Shown here: positions 43,560-54,521 of the stretch, in pieces
Layout of the letters: the number at the start of each line of letters is the position of its first letter
How positions within the stretch are numbered: the stretch's first letter is position 1
Position numbers and translations under genes: made by a program
The notes under the pieces: model-generated
Databases searched by the model: none
Seen by the model: the letters and a program-made list of their open reading frames with translations, nothing else
Told to the model about the DNA's origin: nothing
Assembly (NCBI RefSeq): GCF_000213175.1
Contig: NW_009799100.1
Span: 2,448,868-2,512,867, forward strand
Direction: 5' to 3'
DNA from: Neurospora tetrasperma FGSC 2508
Taxonomy: Eukaryota; Ascomycota; Sordariomycetes; Sordariales; Sordariaceae
DNA: 64,000 nt

Positions 43560-45660
43560 GTTTTTCGTAGTAATATAAAGAGTAAATTGAAAGAGGATGT
43601 AGGCGTTATTATATAAATTGATTACTATTATATATATGGTCGCGTTTATTAAGCAATTGGGCGAAGTATTAGAAATATTGCCTTAAAGACGCTTCAATTG
43701 CTTATATTAAGTAAAAATCGTATTGAAGAAGAGGTAAAGCAATTAGTAGTTCGTTAAAGAAATTAAAAATTATTATAATTATTCCCTTAATATTGCAAAC
43801 CTTGCTAGTAATATTATTTATTAATAATAGATTCGTTATAACTATAAGGAGAGAATTAAAATAGCTATTAAAAGGTTATTTAGTACTACCAAAATGAGCG
43901 TTCGCTAGATTGTTTATTATTTGAGTAGTACTCTAGACCTTAAGGAGGAAGATATTATCGCTGCTATCCAATATATTAATTGTAATAATTTAGTATTAGA
44001 ATTACGTAGTCTTTAAATCCCTATTACGGCCTAGGAAATTTATAATATTCAATACTATATTCGCTGTATAAAGTATAGTCCTTATACCTTGACTAAAATA
44101 CTTATTAATTTGCTAAAATATAATAAGAACCTCTATAATATCGAATACTTTATTAATTATAATCTACTCTTTTCTAACTAATAAAGGGTATTACGGGTGT
44201 TCTAGATTTTTAATTAGTATATTAAGATGTAGAAGAAAAATCCTTATATGTTATTAATAGATAATATGTATAAGATATATAAACTATTCTTCTAGTAAAC
44301 TAATTTTTTTTTATGAAATTAATTTCTTTAAAAAAAACTAACTTTTTACAAAGAAATCAAAAAAAAGTAAGTTTTTTTTGAAGAAATCAATTTTATAAAA
44401 AAAAGTCAGTTTGCTAGAAAAGAATTGCTTTACTTCATATTGTACATAACTAACTATAATTTTATATAAGTTAATTATTTTAACCTCCCCCTCCTTAACG
44501 TTACTAGTATTGATGCACTTAGTTATAACTTTAATATAGTATACGGTCTCTTAAGTAGGGAGAGGTAAGAAAACTTCTAATGGTAGCTTAATTATTTGAA
44601 GAAGCTTTAAGAGGATTACGAAATTCCTAATCCCGTAATGCTTATTACCGACTTTAATTGAGGATTTAAGAAGGCCGCTATTACCACTTACCTAAACGTA
44701 TTATATTAATTCTGTATATAGTATATTATAAAGAACGTAAATTATTATATTAAAAAGAAGTGGCTTTAACTAAGTAGTGCCGAGCTAGTTCCGACCGCTG
44801 CTATACTAAATCCTCCGCCAATTGCCCGGGATTTAAATAGCTATAGCCCTAATCCCCTATTGTATATTACTCCTATTAATAATAATAGTAATAATATTAA
44901 TATTAACGAATATATCGATAATAACCCTGAGGAAGAGGATCCGAAAGAGGTTAACAATACTACCGCTGTTAACCGCCTTACCTAATAACGTAATAATAGC
45001 TAAAGAGCTTATAAAGCAGTTAATGAGCCGTTAATTGAAGCTATCGCTCTATAGCGTCGTAATATACTAGTCTTTAATCCTATTTGTCGATTTTATTAAA
45101 ATATATACAAAGGATTTTAAATTAGGTAGAAGTAGGTAATATATATTGACGACGAGGATTGCTTTAAGTAGGTATAGTGATTACTATACTATAAATTTAA
45201 AAAATAGATTTGTAAATTAATATATTACCTTTATTATCTCTATAATAAATGATATACTCTTTTTACCTATTATTATTATTTATTTAGTTAATAGTATCTC
45301 TCTACGTTACAACTCTACTAACTTACCTCTATAAATATTATTTACTATAGATTAATAAGTATAGTAATTACGTAGTATTAAGGTTTAAGAACTATAGTAT
45401 CTGGGCAAATAGTAGAATCGAATCTTTATATAGAGCTATTAAGTGCTTGTCTAAGAATCGCCTCTCCTCTCTTAACTAGTTATATAAGCACATACGAGCT
45501 TCGTACCGCTCTCAACAAGAGAGATTTAAATCAAAATCTGTAGAAGCGAGACAATCTTATCTTTATAAATATAAAAGAATAAGAATGTTTGATAATTTAG
45601 TACTAAAAGTACGTAAATTACACTCTTTTATTATTATATTTATATATAAAGCTAGTCTCT
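43560..45660 (+). pseudogene. MULE transposase relic
   Basis: One plus-strand frame can be followed through many in-frame TAA/TAG codons. Near 44240-44275 it reads NPYMLLIDNMYK, matching the first catalytic Asp block of MULE transposases (family pattern PDVLLMDCTYK). At about 44480-44530 comes LPLLNVTSIDALSYNF. At about 44615-44660 NPVMLITDF carries the second Asp, followed by the C-x-x-H block (here decayed). At about 45410-45440 SRIESLYRAIK holds the catalytic Glu region. The frame is broken between the first two blocks by the palindromic insertion (44292-44417). Exact ends are uncertain; the N-terminal FAR1-like zinc region seems to lie before 43860 but is too mutated to define. Confidence 0.82.
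44292..44417. mobile_element. 126-bp palindromic (foldback) element inside the transposase
   Basis: The whole segment is nearly self-complementary: it starts CTAGTAAACTAATTTTTTTT and ends with the complement of CTAGCAAACTGACTTTTTTTT, and the inner sequence repeats the same symmetry (AATTAATTTCTTT against AATTGATTTCTTC). Mismatches between the arms are mostly transitions. It separates two blocks that are adjacent in MULE transposases. It could be a MITE flanked by TA or CTAG, and weaker symmetry extends a little outside. Confidence 0.7.
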
Positions 45661-46506
45661 TTTATACTTTTACCCCCCCTTACCCTTATATAGAGGTTTA
45701 ATTAATTAACTTCCTTTTTTTACTTTGCAAGTAGCGCTGTATACCCTCAAACTTCTATAGTATTAATACTGCTATACGTACAACAATTAGCTTAGAAATC
45801 CCTAACAAGACCCAAATACTAATTGTAAGAAGGTATTTATAGTTTAATACAGCTTGCCCTATAAGTACTTTATCTTAAGGCTTCTGTAAATAGATCCCCT
45901 ATTAGTACTAGTAATAGAGGATGTAGATATATATTAGTAATTGAAGTCTAATAGGCGTACTAAGTTAATTGAGGCTAAATAATATACCTATATAATTTAA
46001 AACCCTATTCCCTTACCCGGCTATTAATATTAAATAGTTATCCCCGATCCGGACTTTATAAATTATATATGTAGAATATCAGGACGTAACTTTATAAACC
46101 CGGAAGCTCTCGAGCTATGCAATTTTAAAGGTAATTATAGACTGCCTACTTAGCTTACTTAGCTTACCTAGCCTATCGATTGTAATTAGTATAATAATTG
46201 CTATTTACTTTCTTACAACGAGCTACCCCGCCGAATAACCTAGCGCGATGCCTAGAAGGGGGGGAGGGTACTAATTTACTAGCGCTAATCTTATACTAAA
46301 GGGATTTAATAGCCTACTTTTATTTAAAATAATATAAATTATATTACTTAGAGTATTATAGTTTAAATACCAGCCGTACTAATAGTATTAGTCGTACTAG
46401 TAGCGCTAATCGTATTAGTACTCCCTCCTCTAGTACTACTGTAGGTAATTCTAGCTCCCTTACCTTTACTTTTTTACCCTCTAATTCCTTTATATTGAGC
46501 TCTAGT
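45661..46506. other. Degenerate MULE interior left of the retrotransposon
   Basis: AT-rich, with islands of higher GC content near 46200-46460. No coding frame or second insertion could be recognised. It continues beyond the retrotransposon at 53856. Confidence 0.5.
46502..46506. repeat. Target site duplication of the retrotransposon, left copy
   Basis: CTAGT before the left LTR corresponds to CTAGC at 53851-53855 after the right LTR; the single C/T difference fits RIP. Five bases is the normal Ty3/gypsy duplication. Confidence 0.75.
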
Positions 46507-46944
46507 TGTGACGAACGGCAGTCTGATCTGCCTAAGTGAGATAGCTGAAGGTAGTAAACTATTAGAGTCGTTTGGTGAAGCTAAAAGGTTTATAATAAGT
46601 ATACGTGCGTAATATTAGTTTCGGTGATAATGATTAATTATATTGATTACTATCGAACTATTTGATAATTTGAATTCTCTAGTCGTCCTTATATTCTAAC
46701 GTTTGCTATAGATGTATATAGGGCTTATTGTCCTATTCTGGGCTTATAAGCTCTTTCCTAGCTTATAAGTTCGTTATAGGCTTATAAGTTCGTTGCTGGC
46801 TTATAAGCTCCTAATATTAATTTGAGCCCTTCCTAGTTCTAGCCCCAATTTTTTATAGTATTATAGTTATATTATTTAACCTTTCCGTAGCTATTATGTT
46901 ATTGGTGGTTTAGTTAGCCTATATTATTACTTAAGTTCGTAATA
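46507..46944 (-). repeat. 3' LTR (left), 438 bp
   Basis: Starts TGTGACGAAC and ends GTTCGTAATA (ancestral GTTCGTAACA). Aligned without gaps to 53413-53850. Contains four copies of a GCTTATAAGC/T-type palindrome around 46740-46812. Confidence 0.92.
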
Positions 46945-46948
46945 TAAT

Positions 46949-46961
46949 GCCTCCCCTCCTT
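46949..46961 (-). promoter_or_regulatory. Polypurine tract of the retrotransposon
   Basis: On the minus strand the bases just inside the left LTR read AAGGAGGGGAGGC, the position and composition of the plus-strand priming site for reverse transcription. It agrees with the minus-strand orientation of pol. Confidence 0.7.
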
Positions 46962-47689
46962 AGCTGACGTCCTTGACGGCTTTATTAATTTATTTTTATA
47001 TTATTTATAATTAGTTCCTAATTTGCCCCTTTTTGCGTTTTATATTATAAATTCCTTTTCGTTATTTTTCTATTATATCCTTTCGGGTTAAGAAGCGTCC
47101 TTTTAAGGTTATATTTAAGCGCTAGACGTTATTAATTTATATTAAATAATTTGGGTCGATTATTGCGCCCTATATCCGCTATTTATAATGTTCTTTAGTA
47201 TATAAGAGACTTCTTCATCGTAGAAAGTATAGAGAGTGTATTTGTAATATTTATTTTTGCGAAGTTATAGATACTAATACGGAATATTTATTTTCTTTGT
47301 TTTCCTTTAATGTTTGTAATATTAATATTAACGTTAATAGTTTGTATATCCGCGGAGTATTTACGGGTATTTAAATAAAAGTTTGAAGTTTTAAAGAATA
47401 TTTAAGAGTTAACGAAATTGCTTAAGGAATAAGCGTTTTAGTTGAATTAGTTAGAATAGGAGTAAGAGTGTTTAATTAAGTAAAGTTAAGAGTTAATTAT
47501 GCTAAGTATAGAGGAGTTAAAAGCGTTAGAGGCCGAAGAGTATATTGAATAGTAAATTAATATTCCGTCCGGGAATTGAACGGCGGAGGCTATTACCTTT
47601 TCTACGATTGTATTTGGGTTTAATTAATTTTTAATAAATATTTTAATTTTCTCTTTTTCCTAATTAGGTAATTTTCCGTCTTTAGCCGG

Positions 47690-50330
47690 TCTGGGTTCCT
47701 CCGATAGAATTCTTTTAATTTTTTGGGGTAACTTAAATTTTTAATAGGTTTTTAAGTATTATTTTTAGGATTAAAGTTTTCTTATTTAATAAGGTATTCT
47801 AATTCTTCTTTTTTTATCTTTAAATTTAAAATTTATTCTATATTTTATTCTTCCTTCTTATTCTTAATACTAGTGCGTATATTAATTCGTACGTTCTTAG
47901 GTATTAGTTTTAATAGTACGATGTAGAATAAGTATAATTTTAATTTTATAGTATTAGGAATATTTAATTAATATACTATATTGGAGATTTTCTTTTTGAT
48001 TTTAAATAGTCCTATTCGTCGGTTATTGAATTTTTTATTGGGTCTCTTTATTTTAAGGTTTCTAGTCGATAAAAGGATTTTATCCCCCTTTTTAAAGCGA
48101 GGTCCTTCGAACCCTTTTAAATTAAAATACTGGTTTATTTTTTATTAAACGAATTCTAATTCTTCCTTAAATTTCTTATATAATATATATAGTTTTCCAG
48201 CTTTAACGGCGGCCCTAGGAACGTTCGTATCTAGTCCTTCTAAAAGTTCTAATTTATATTTATAATTTATAAAGAAAGGTAAGACTTTTATAGTTTCCGT
48301 AGGGGAGGTATTATATACTAATTGTGCCGTAGGTAATAGTTCTACCTAATCATTCTATTCGAAATTAATATAGTTCTTCAAATATTATTCTACGATTTAA
48401 TTAATCCTTTCCGTTTATTTGTTTATTTACGGGTAGTATACTATTAATATTTTACTTTTAGTACCGAATTTAATTATTAATATTTATTAGAATTTAAATA
48501 CGAATTTAATATTCCTATTTATAATCTATTCCTTTAATTAACCGTATATTAAAGTAATATTCTAATAAATTATATCTATAAATTGCTCTACTAATTATAT
48601 TTCCCTATATAGTAAGAAGTAGTTCTATTTAATCAACCTATCTACTACTACTAATATATTATTATATGTAATCCTTATGGTAGTGTCTATAGATAGTAGT
48701 AATTTAGTAATAAAGTTTATAGTTACTGAACTCTATAGCCTTTTTACGATTTCTAAGGGTTCGAAGAATTTATATAGTTTGTATTTTACAACCCTAATCC
48801 TACTATAATATTTATAAATTTATAATATTCGAACTACTTCAGTTTTTATCCCTAGGAAGTTATAGTATTACTATATTCGTACCATAGTTTTAGTAATACC
48901 TATATATCCTCCTATTTTGGACGTATAGATTTTTATAATAAGAGTTTTATATTATTCTAATTAAACGTAGGCTTTATTATAGTACTATAGTTTTTTATTC
49001 TAAAGGACGATTCCTTCTTCTAGGCTATCCTCCTACCTTTACTATTCTTTTTAAATAGTAATAGTAGCCTAGTAACTAGGGTCCTACAATTAGATTCGGT
49101 AAATAGTATAATATTCTACCTATTCTTATAAAGGGTATACGAATATTCTATTTAATTATTCTTAGAATAATAGTATAAAGGCTTTTACTATATTTTTTAT
49201 ATAATCCGCCTGACGGTTTAAAGCGTTTATTCGGGCGTTCTCTAAACCTTTTTTATAATTAATTTTAAAATTGAACTCCAATAAGAATTCGGCTTATTAC
49301 GTTTAGCGGCTATTAAATACCTTCGTAGTTATAAAGTACCGAAGATTATTATAGTCGGTATAGATTTATATTTCGTATATAGTTTTACTACAGTATAACC
49401 TCTATTTTTAAAACGTTTTAATAATAGTTAGGAGTTCTTTATTATAAATAGAATAATTATAATAAAATCCTTTTAGCTTCTTCGAAAAGAAAGTTATAGG
49501 ATATAATTTTCCCTAATTATTGCGTTATTCTAATTATCTTCTAATAATTTAATTTAATATATTGGTCTCAATTTTAAAGGGTTTATTTAGGTTAGGAAGT
49601 TTTAGTACGGGATTTGCAATAATTATATTATAAATAGCCCTAAAAATTTCCTTTTCCTCTTTTCCCTACATAAAAGTAACCTCCTTTTTAGTAAATTCGT
49701 ATAATAGTTTAATAATCTTCCTATAGTCCTATATAAATATTCAGTAGAAATTAATAAATCCTAAAAATCTATAGATTTCTATTACGTTTTTAAATATAGG
49801 CCAATTCCGTACGGCTTCTACCTTACTTAATTCTATCCTAACTTTATTTTTTTAAAATTAGGTACTTAAGAAATACGGTTTCTCTTATATAAAATTCGTT
49901 TTTCTCTATATTAATAGAGAGTTTGTATTTGTATAGTATATTTAGTACTTTCTTTATATATTCCTTATACTCTATAAGAGTTTTAGAATAAATAAAGATA
50001 TTATTTAAGTAGTAAATAGTAAATTTATTAAGGTAGAGTCGAATTGTATAATTAATAACGAATTAGAATATTATAAGTATATTAATTAACCCGAAGGGTA
50101 TAACGAAGTATTTGTAATATTTGTAGGGTATATAAAATATTATTTTCTATTTGTTTTTTTCCTTAATTTGGATGTAGGTATAGGTAATGGGTAAATTAAA
50201 GCGTATAAAGTATTATACTCCTCCTAATTAATTTCGAATATGCGAAATTAGGGGTAGGGAATAATTATTTCTTATAATCTTTTAATTTAATTACTTATAA
50301 TCGATATAAAAGCGTAGTTTTCTATCCTTC
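47690..50330 (-). pseudogene. pol relic: reverse transcriptase, integrase, chromodomain
   Basis: Read on the minus strand. Around 50090-50310 the frame gives the gypsy RT block with YRL...YSLPLI...IRIKE-like and VMPFGL-like sequence (here FVIPFGLIN). Near 49985-50025 the catalytic YLDD motif appears as YLNN followed by IFIYSK. Around 48010-48110 GDKILLSTRNLKIKRPNKKF is the integrase C-terminal domain. Around 47700-47850 a chromodomain-like KEELEYLIK...NPKNNT...PIKNL segment follows. Protease and RNase H parts lie in the same frame region but I did not define them. Every block contains stops; the ORF cannot be functional. Confidence 0.85.
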
Positions 50331-53300
50331 TTCAATACAAAGAGGATAGGGTATTCTATTAATAATATAAATTCTCGAATATATCTTCGTTTTAAGTTTT
50401 CATTTAGGTATTTCCTTAATTCTATATTCTATTTCTTATTAGTATAGTATATTTTAAAGAATTTAAATTTAACTCCTTCCTTAAATTTAATTTTATAATC
50501 CTATAATCCTTATAGTAATAGTCCTTTAAAGTATTTACTAACGAAAGCCGGGTATCTTTAGTATTCTTTTAGGATTATTATCTTCGGCTTCTCCTTTTAT
50601 TAGTTTTAATAATAATTAAATTTATATTAAATATTAATTGCTAATACTTTTACTAACGTTATTAACCCTTCTTCCATAATTTTACTACTTTTATTAATAG
50701 TATAAGTTATAATTTCTTATACTATTTATAATAGGGCTGTAGGAATATCGCCTTTATAGTTCGCTTTTTTCTATACTCTAGGTTTTTTATTAGTAATTAA
50801 GTATATCCTAGGATGTAGGCGGCTACCTTCCTTCTAATTAGTATTTCGGTTGTATATAATATATTATAAATACCCTAGGATTATATTCTTAAATAATTTT
50901 ATTTTAACGACGTTAAAATTAACTTCGATTATTTTACCTTCTACTATAATAGGGAATAGTAATATTTCCTTCCTTATAATTTATATTTCGAAGGGTCCTT
51001 TTACTATAAAGGGAACTTTTTTCTTCTTTTAGGGAATCCTTAATTGGGTAACGAATTTAGGTAAAATGAAATTTAATTGAATTCTAGAATTTATTAGTAT
51101 AAGAATTTAATAATCTTTTTAATAGGCTATAATTTTAAATTACTAATCCTCTTTCCCTTCTTCTATAGTAGTAACCTTTAGAGGTGCTATAGGGTTTCGG
51201 ACTTTATTTTTCCGATGGTTATATCGCCGGAAAATCCGCTTTATTTAGGAATTTAGTTTTCGTCGGGCCTCCCTAAAGGCCCTAAGCTATTTCCTAATTC
51301 CTAATAATAATTATTAAAAGCGTCCTCTTCCTTAGGTTTAAATTCGTTTAGCGAATTATATTCCTACAATTATACTACGTATATAACTTTTTCTTTATCC
51401 TTACGCTCGATTATTCTAACGCTTTAAATATAATTATTAAATTCCTATTTAATGTCCTAGGCTTTCTATTTTATATAGATAGGGTAGTTAAATACTGGGT
51501 ACTATTACTAATAATAATCCGCTTCTCTCTATCTTATATAAATATAAATATTATAAGGGTAAATAATAAATCTTTTAAATAATAGTTATTCGTTAACCCT
51601 TACAAAAAGTTATAAATTAAATGCGAATTATTTATCGATAATAAGGGTAATTTATAAATTGCTTTAATTAAAAGTATATATAACCGGTTTAGGTTGTCCT
51701 TACCGGTCTAATCTTCTAGTAAATTAGAAATAATTATTCTATTTCTTCCTATAATATTTATAGTAATTATTAATAATATATTAGAATTATAATATCTGGT
51801 AATAAGTGTAGTAAAGAGGGTATATTCAAACTATATTTCTTATAATTGGCTAATATATTTTTGAAGGCTCTAAAACTCTTTCCTAAGTAGTTTTAAGCTC
51901 CCCTTTAATAATAATTATTCGTTTCTTCTAGAAATCTTTTTATAATTCGTTTTTCCCACTCTTATTTAGATAGAATTATAGCAGCTCCGTCCAATATTTG
52001 TCGGCGAGGTAGTTAGGGTATTTATATTAATATAAATTAGTAAATTCGAGGGTATTATATTCTTCGACTATAAATACTAGAGGCGGGATTAGAGGCGGAG
52101 TAGCGTTTATTATATATATAGTTGTAAAGAGAGTCCGGTTAGTATTAGAGAGGCTATTAATTTCTTCCTAAATTAGGGTTCGGTACTATTATATTTAGGG
52201 TATATCGGTTTCTTATACCTCTTCTTTATTAGAATCTTCCTTATCGGGTCCTTATTTATATTTATTATTTATTTCCTATTATACCTCCTAATCGAAGTCT
52301 ATAATTCTATCTATAGCGTTTTCTAAATTATTTTAATTATATTCGGCGCTAGCGATTTCAATTACCCTAATTCCTTCTACTATAATAATTTCTATTTTCT
52401 TCTAATTTAATTATTTAAATGTACGGTAATTTCTCTTTATATACTTAGTCTTACTATAATTAAAATATTTAATTTTTGAAAAGTTTTATTTACTTTAATT
52501 GGCTTAGGCTATATTAATTTTTATAGGTCCGGAATAAGTAATTCCGGAAATATAGGTTCCCTAAATCCTTTTCTTCTTAGTATTAGTATTAAATTTAAGA
52601 AGGACGAAAGTAGTTGTTCTTTCTTTCTTTTCTTATTCCTATTAGAATTATCGATTATCGATACGAATAGTTTTATCTATATAAGTATTAATAATTTCGG
52701 GACGGTCTTCCTTATAAAACTCGTCCTTAATTCGTTCCTTAAGGCTATTGTAGAATAGTTATATTAGTTTGTCGTCGTTAATATAACTACGGAGGGAGTT
52801 TTATTTAAAAAGCGTAGTATAGGCTAAAGTAGATTTAATTTATTAAAAATAGGTTAAATATTCCTAAGCCCTACGAATTTTATCCTTTTCTCTAAAAAAT
52901 TGGGAGAGGGCCTAAGTAAATTCTTTATAGGAACCTAGGATATTCTTAATAATATTTAAAGCTTAATCTCCGTTGTTATAATAGTCTTTAAAAATAGGTT
53001 TATATTAAGTAAAGGCTTTATCTACAAATCGAATACCCGTATAAATTACTTTCTCGAATTTAGAAGTAAACTAATCTCTATAAAAGTAAAAATAAATATA
53101 TATTTAAATTAAAAATCCTACAAGGGCGGCCTACTAGCTATCGAACTCCTTAAGTACAAATAATTTAATCCTTAGTCTATTAATAAGAGTAATTCCCTCT
53201 CCTACTTTTACTTCGGGGGTACCGGATTTAACTTTAAATTAAGTTTTAAATTAGAGGATACATTCCTATATAATTTTAAACTATTACTATATAGTAGCGA

Positions 53301-53412
53301 AGTTCAAGGGCTTACCGTAGGTATTATTATCGTTTCCGGTAGTAGTAAATATAGTAAAGCGAAGATGATACTTTTAGTACTATTTAAAATAGGCCAAAGG
53401 GAGTAGTTAATA
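50331..53412 (-). pseudogene. Degenerate gag/protease region of the retrotransposon
   Basis: The interval between RT and the 5' LTR should hold gag and protease. It is strongly AT-rich and stop-laden on the minus strand; I could not identify a capsid or zinc-knuckle motif with confidence. Confidence 0.5.
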
Positions 53413-53850
53413 TATAACGAATAGTAATTTAATTTGCCTAAGTAAAATAATTGAAGGTAGTAAATTATTAGAATCGTTCGGTAAAGCCAAAAGGTTTATA
53501 ATAAATATACGTGCGTAATACTAGTCTCGGTAATAATAATTAATTGTATTAACTACTGTCGAACTATCTAATAATTTAAATTCTTTAGTCGTCCTTATAT
53601 TCTAACGTTTATTATAAATGTATATAGGGCTTATAGTCCCGTTCCGGGCTTATAAGCCCTTTCCTAGCTTATAAGTTCGTTATAGGCTTATAAGTTCATT
53701 GCTAGCTTATGAGCTCCTAATATCAGTTTGAGCTCTTCCTAGTTCTAGCCCCAGTCTCCTATAGTATTATAGTTACACTGCCCAGCCTTTCCGTAGCTAT
53801 TACGTTACCAGTGGCTTGGTTAGCCCATATCATCACTTAAGTTCGTAACA
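53413..53850 (-). repeat. 5' LTR (right), 438 bp
   Basis: Starts TATAACGAAT (ancestral TGTGACGAAC) and ends GTTCGTAACA. Same length as the left LTR; differences are about 65 transitions and one transversion by hand count. Together the two copies show which bases were hit in each. Confidence 0.92.
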
Positions 53851-53855
53851 CTAGC
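53851..53855. repeat. Target site duplication of the retrotransposon, right copy
   Basis: CTAGC, pairing with CTAGT at 46502-46506. Confidence 0.75.
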
Positions 53856-54412
53856 ACTCTCCCCCTCTCTCTAACCCCAAATAATAGTAACCGCCAATTT
53901 AGTAGTAGCTGTTATACGGCTAAATACTAGTTCCTACTAGCTCTAGTTAGTTTAGTTATAGACTGCTAGTTTCTATTAGATAGTTGCCTTAGTTGCTTTA
54001 ATACTAGGACGGTCCGCCGCCTTCTAACTAGTAGTAAGGGGAGGGATGGGTTATACTAGTAATGTAGTATGAGCGAGCTCCAACCCTTATAGTACTGCCT
54101 CTAGTGCCTTTAGTATATTTATAGGGATATATAAGGGGAGTTTTCTAGCCGCCTCCCTAGTACTTATACGGCAGTGGGTATTAGAATTAGGGTGGGTACG
54201 TATACTCTGGGGAGCGTGTGTAGTAATAAAGCTAGTAAGAGGGATAGTATTATTATTAGCAACTACTGTATTAACCGCCTTAGTAGTAGATAATTAATTT
54301 GATTGACAGCTCTAAATACCCTTATGTAAAAAAGAATACGTAAAAAGGTAGATCTGGTAATGCGCGGGCATTGATTTAGCGGTTTCAGTTGTACAGGTAG
54401 TGCGGTGTGGTG
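53856..54412. other. Right interior of the MULE
   Basis: Less AT-rich than the rest of the island and without a readable frame. It completes the MULE between the retrotransposon and the right inverted repeat. Confidence 0.55.
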
Positions 54413-54512
54413 GCTGGGCTGGGCTGGGCTGGGCGGCTGCGCTTACTTAGCGTTGTAAAAGTGGGTTATACTAGCCATGCACGCTTTTTATACTAGCCAG
54501 CTAAAGAATGCG
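54413..54512 (-). repeat. MULE terminal inverted repeat, right
   Basis: Inverse of 42903-43002 with six transitions. Its inner end has four GGGCT units in tandem (54411-54434). It keeps higher GC content than the neighbouring relic. Confidence 0.92.
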
Positions 54513-54521
54513 GTCTTTGAG
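54513..54521. repeat. Target site duplication of the MULE, right copy
   Basis: GTCTTTGAG, identical to 42894-42902. Confidence 0.9.

Larger units (their letters stand above)
46507..53850 (-). mobile_element. Full-length chromodomain Ty3/gypsy LTR retrotransposon relic
   Basis: 7,344 bp between the outer ends of two 438-bp direct LTRs. Reverse transcriptase, integrase C-terminal and chromodomain relics are all on the minus strand, so the 5' LTR is the right one (53413-53850) and the 3' LTR the left one. A purine tract (minus strand) lies just inside the left LTR, as a polypurine tract should. A 5-bp duplication flanks the element. The domain order RT, integrase, chromodomain places it in the chromovirus group. 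All coding parts are destroyed by stops and amino acid changes of the RIP type. Confidence 0.92.
42903..54512 (+). mobile_element. RIP-mutated Mutator-like (MULE) DNA transposon containing nested elements
   Basis: An 11,610-bp AT-rich island bounded by 100-bp inverted repeats and a perfect 9-bp duplication. Its own DNA is 42903-46506 plus 53856-54512, about 4.26 kb, and encodes a decayed MULE transposase on the plus strand. A palindromic element (44292-44417) and a full Ty3/gypsy retrotransposon (46507-53850) are inserted in it. Base composition changes sharply at both ends, and the coding relics carry TAA/TAG where the family has Gln codons, as C-to-T change in CpA would produce. The 9-bp duplication and ~100-bp ends resemble fungal Hop-type MULEs. 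It is dead as an autonomous element. Confidence 0.92.

Noticed and set aside
42903-54512. AT-rich island as centromere or mitochondrial DNA insertion
   Set aside because: Ends, target duplications and transposon domains explain the whole segment; no mitochondrial gene is seen.
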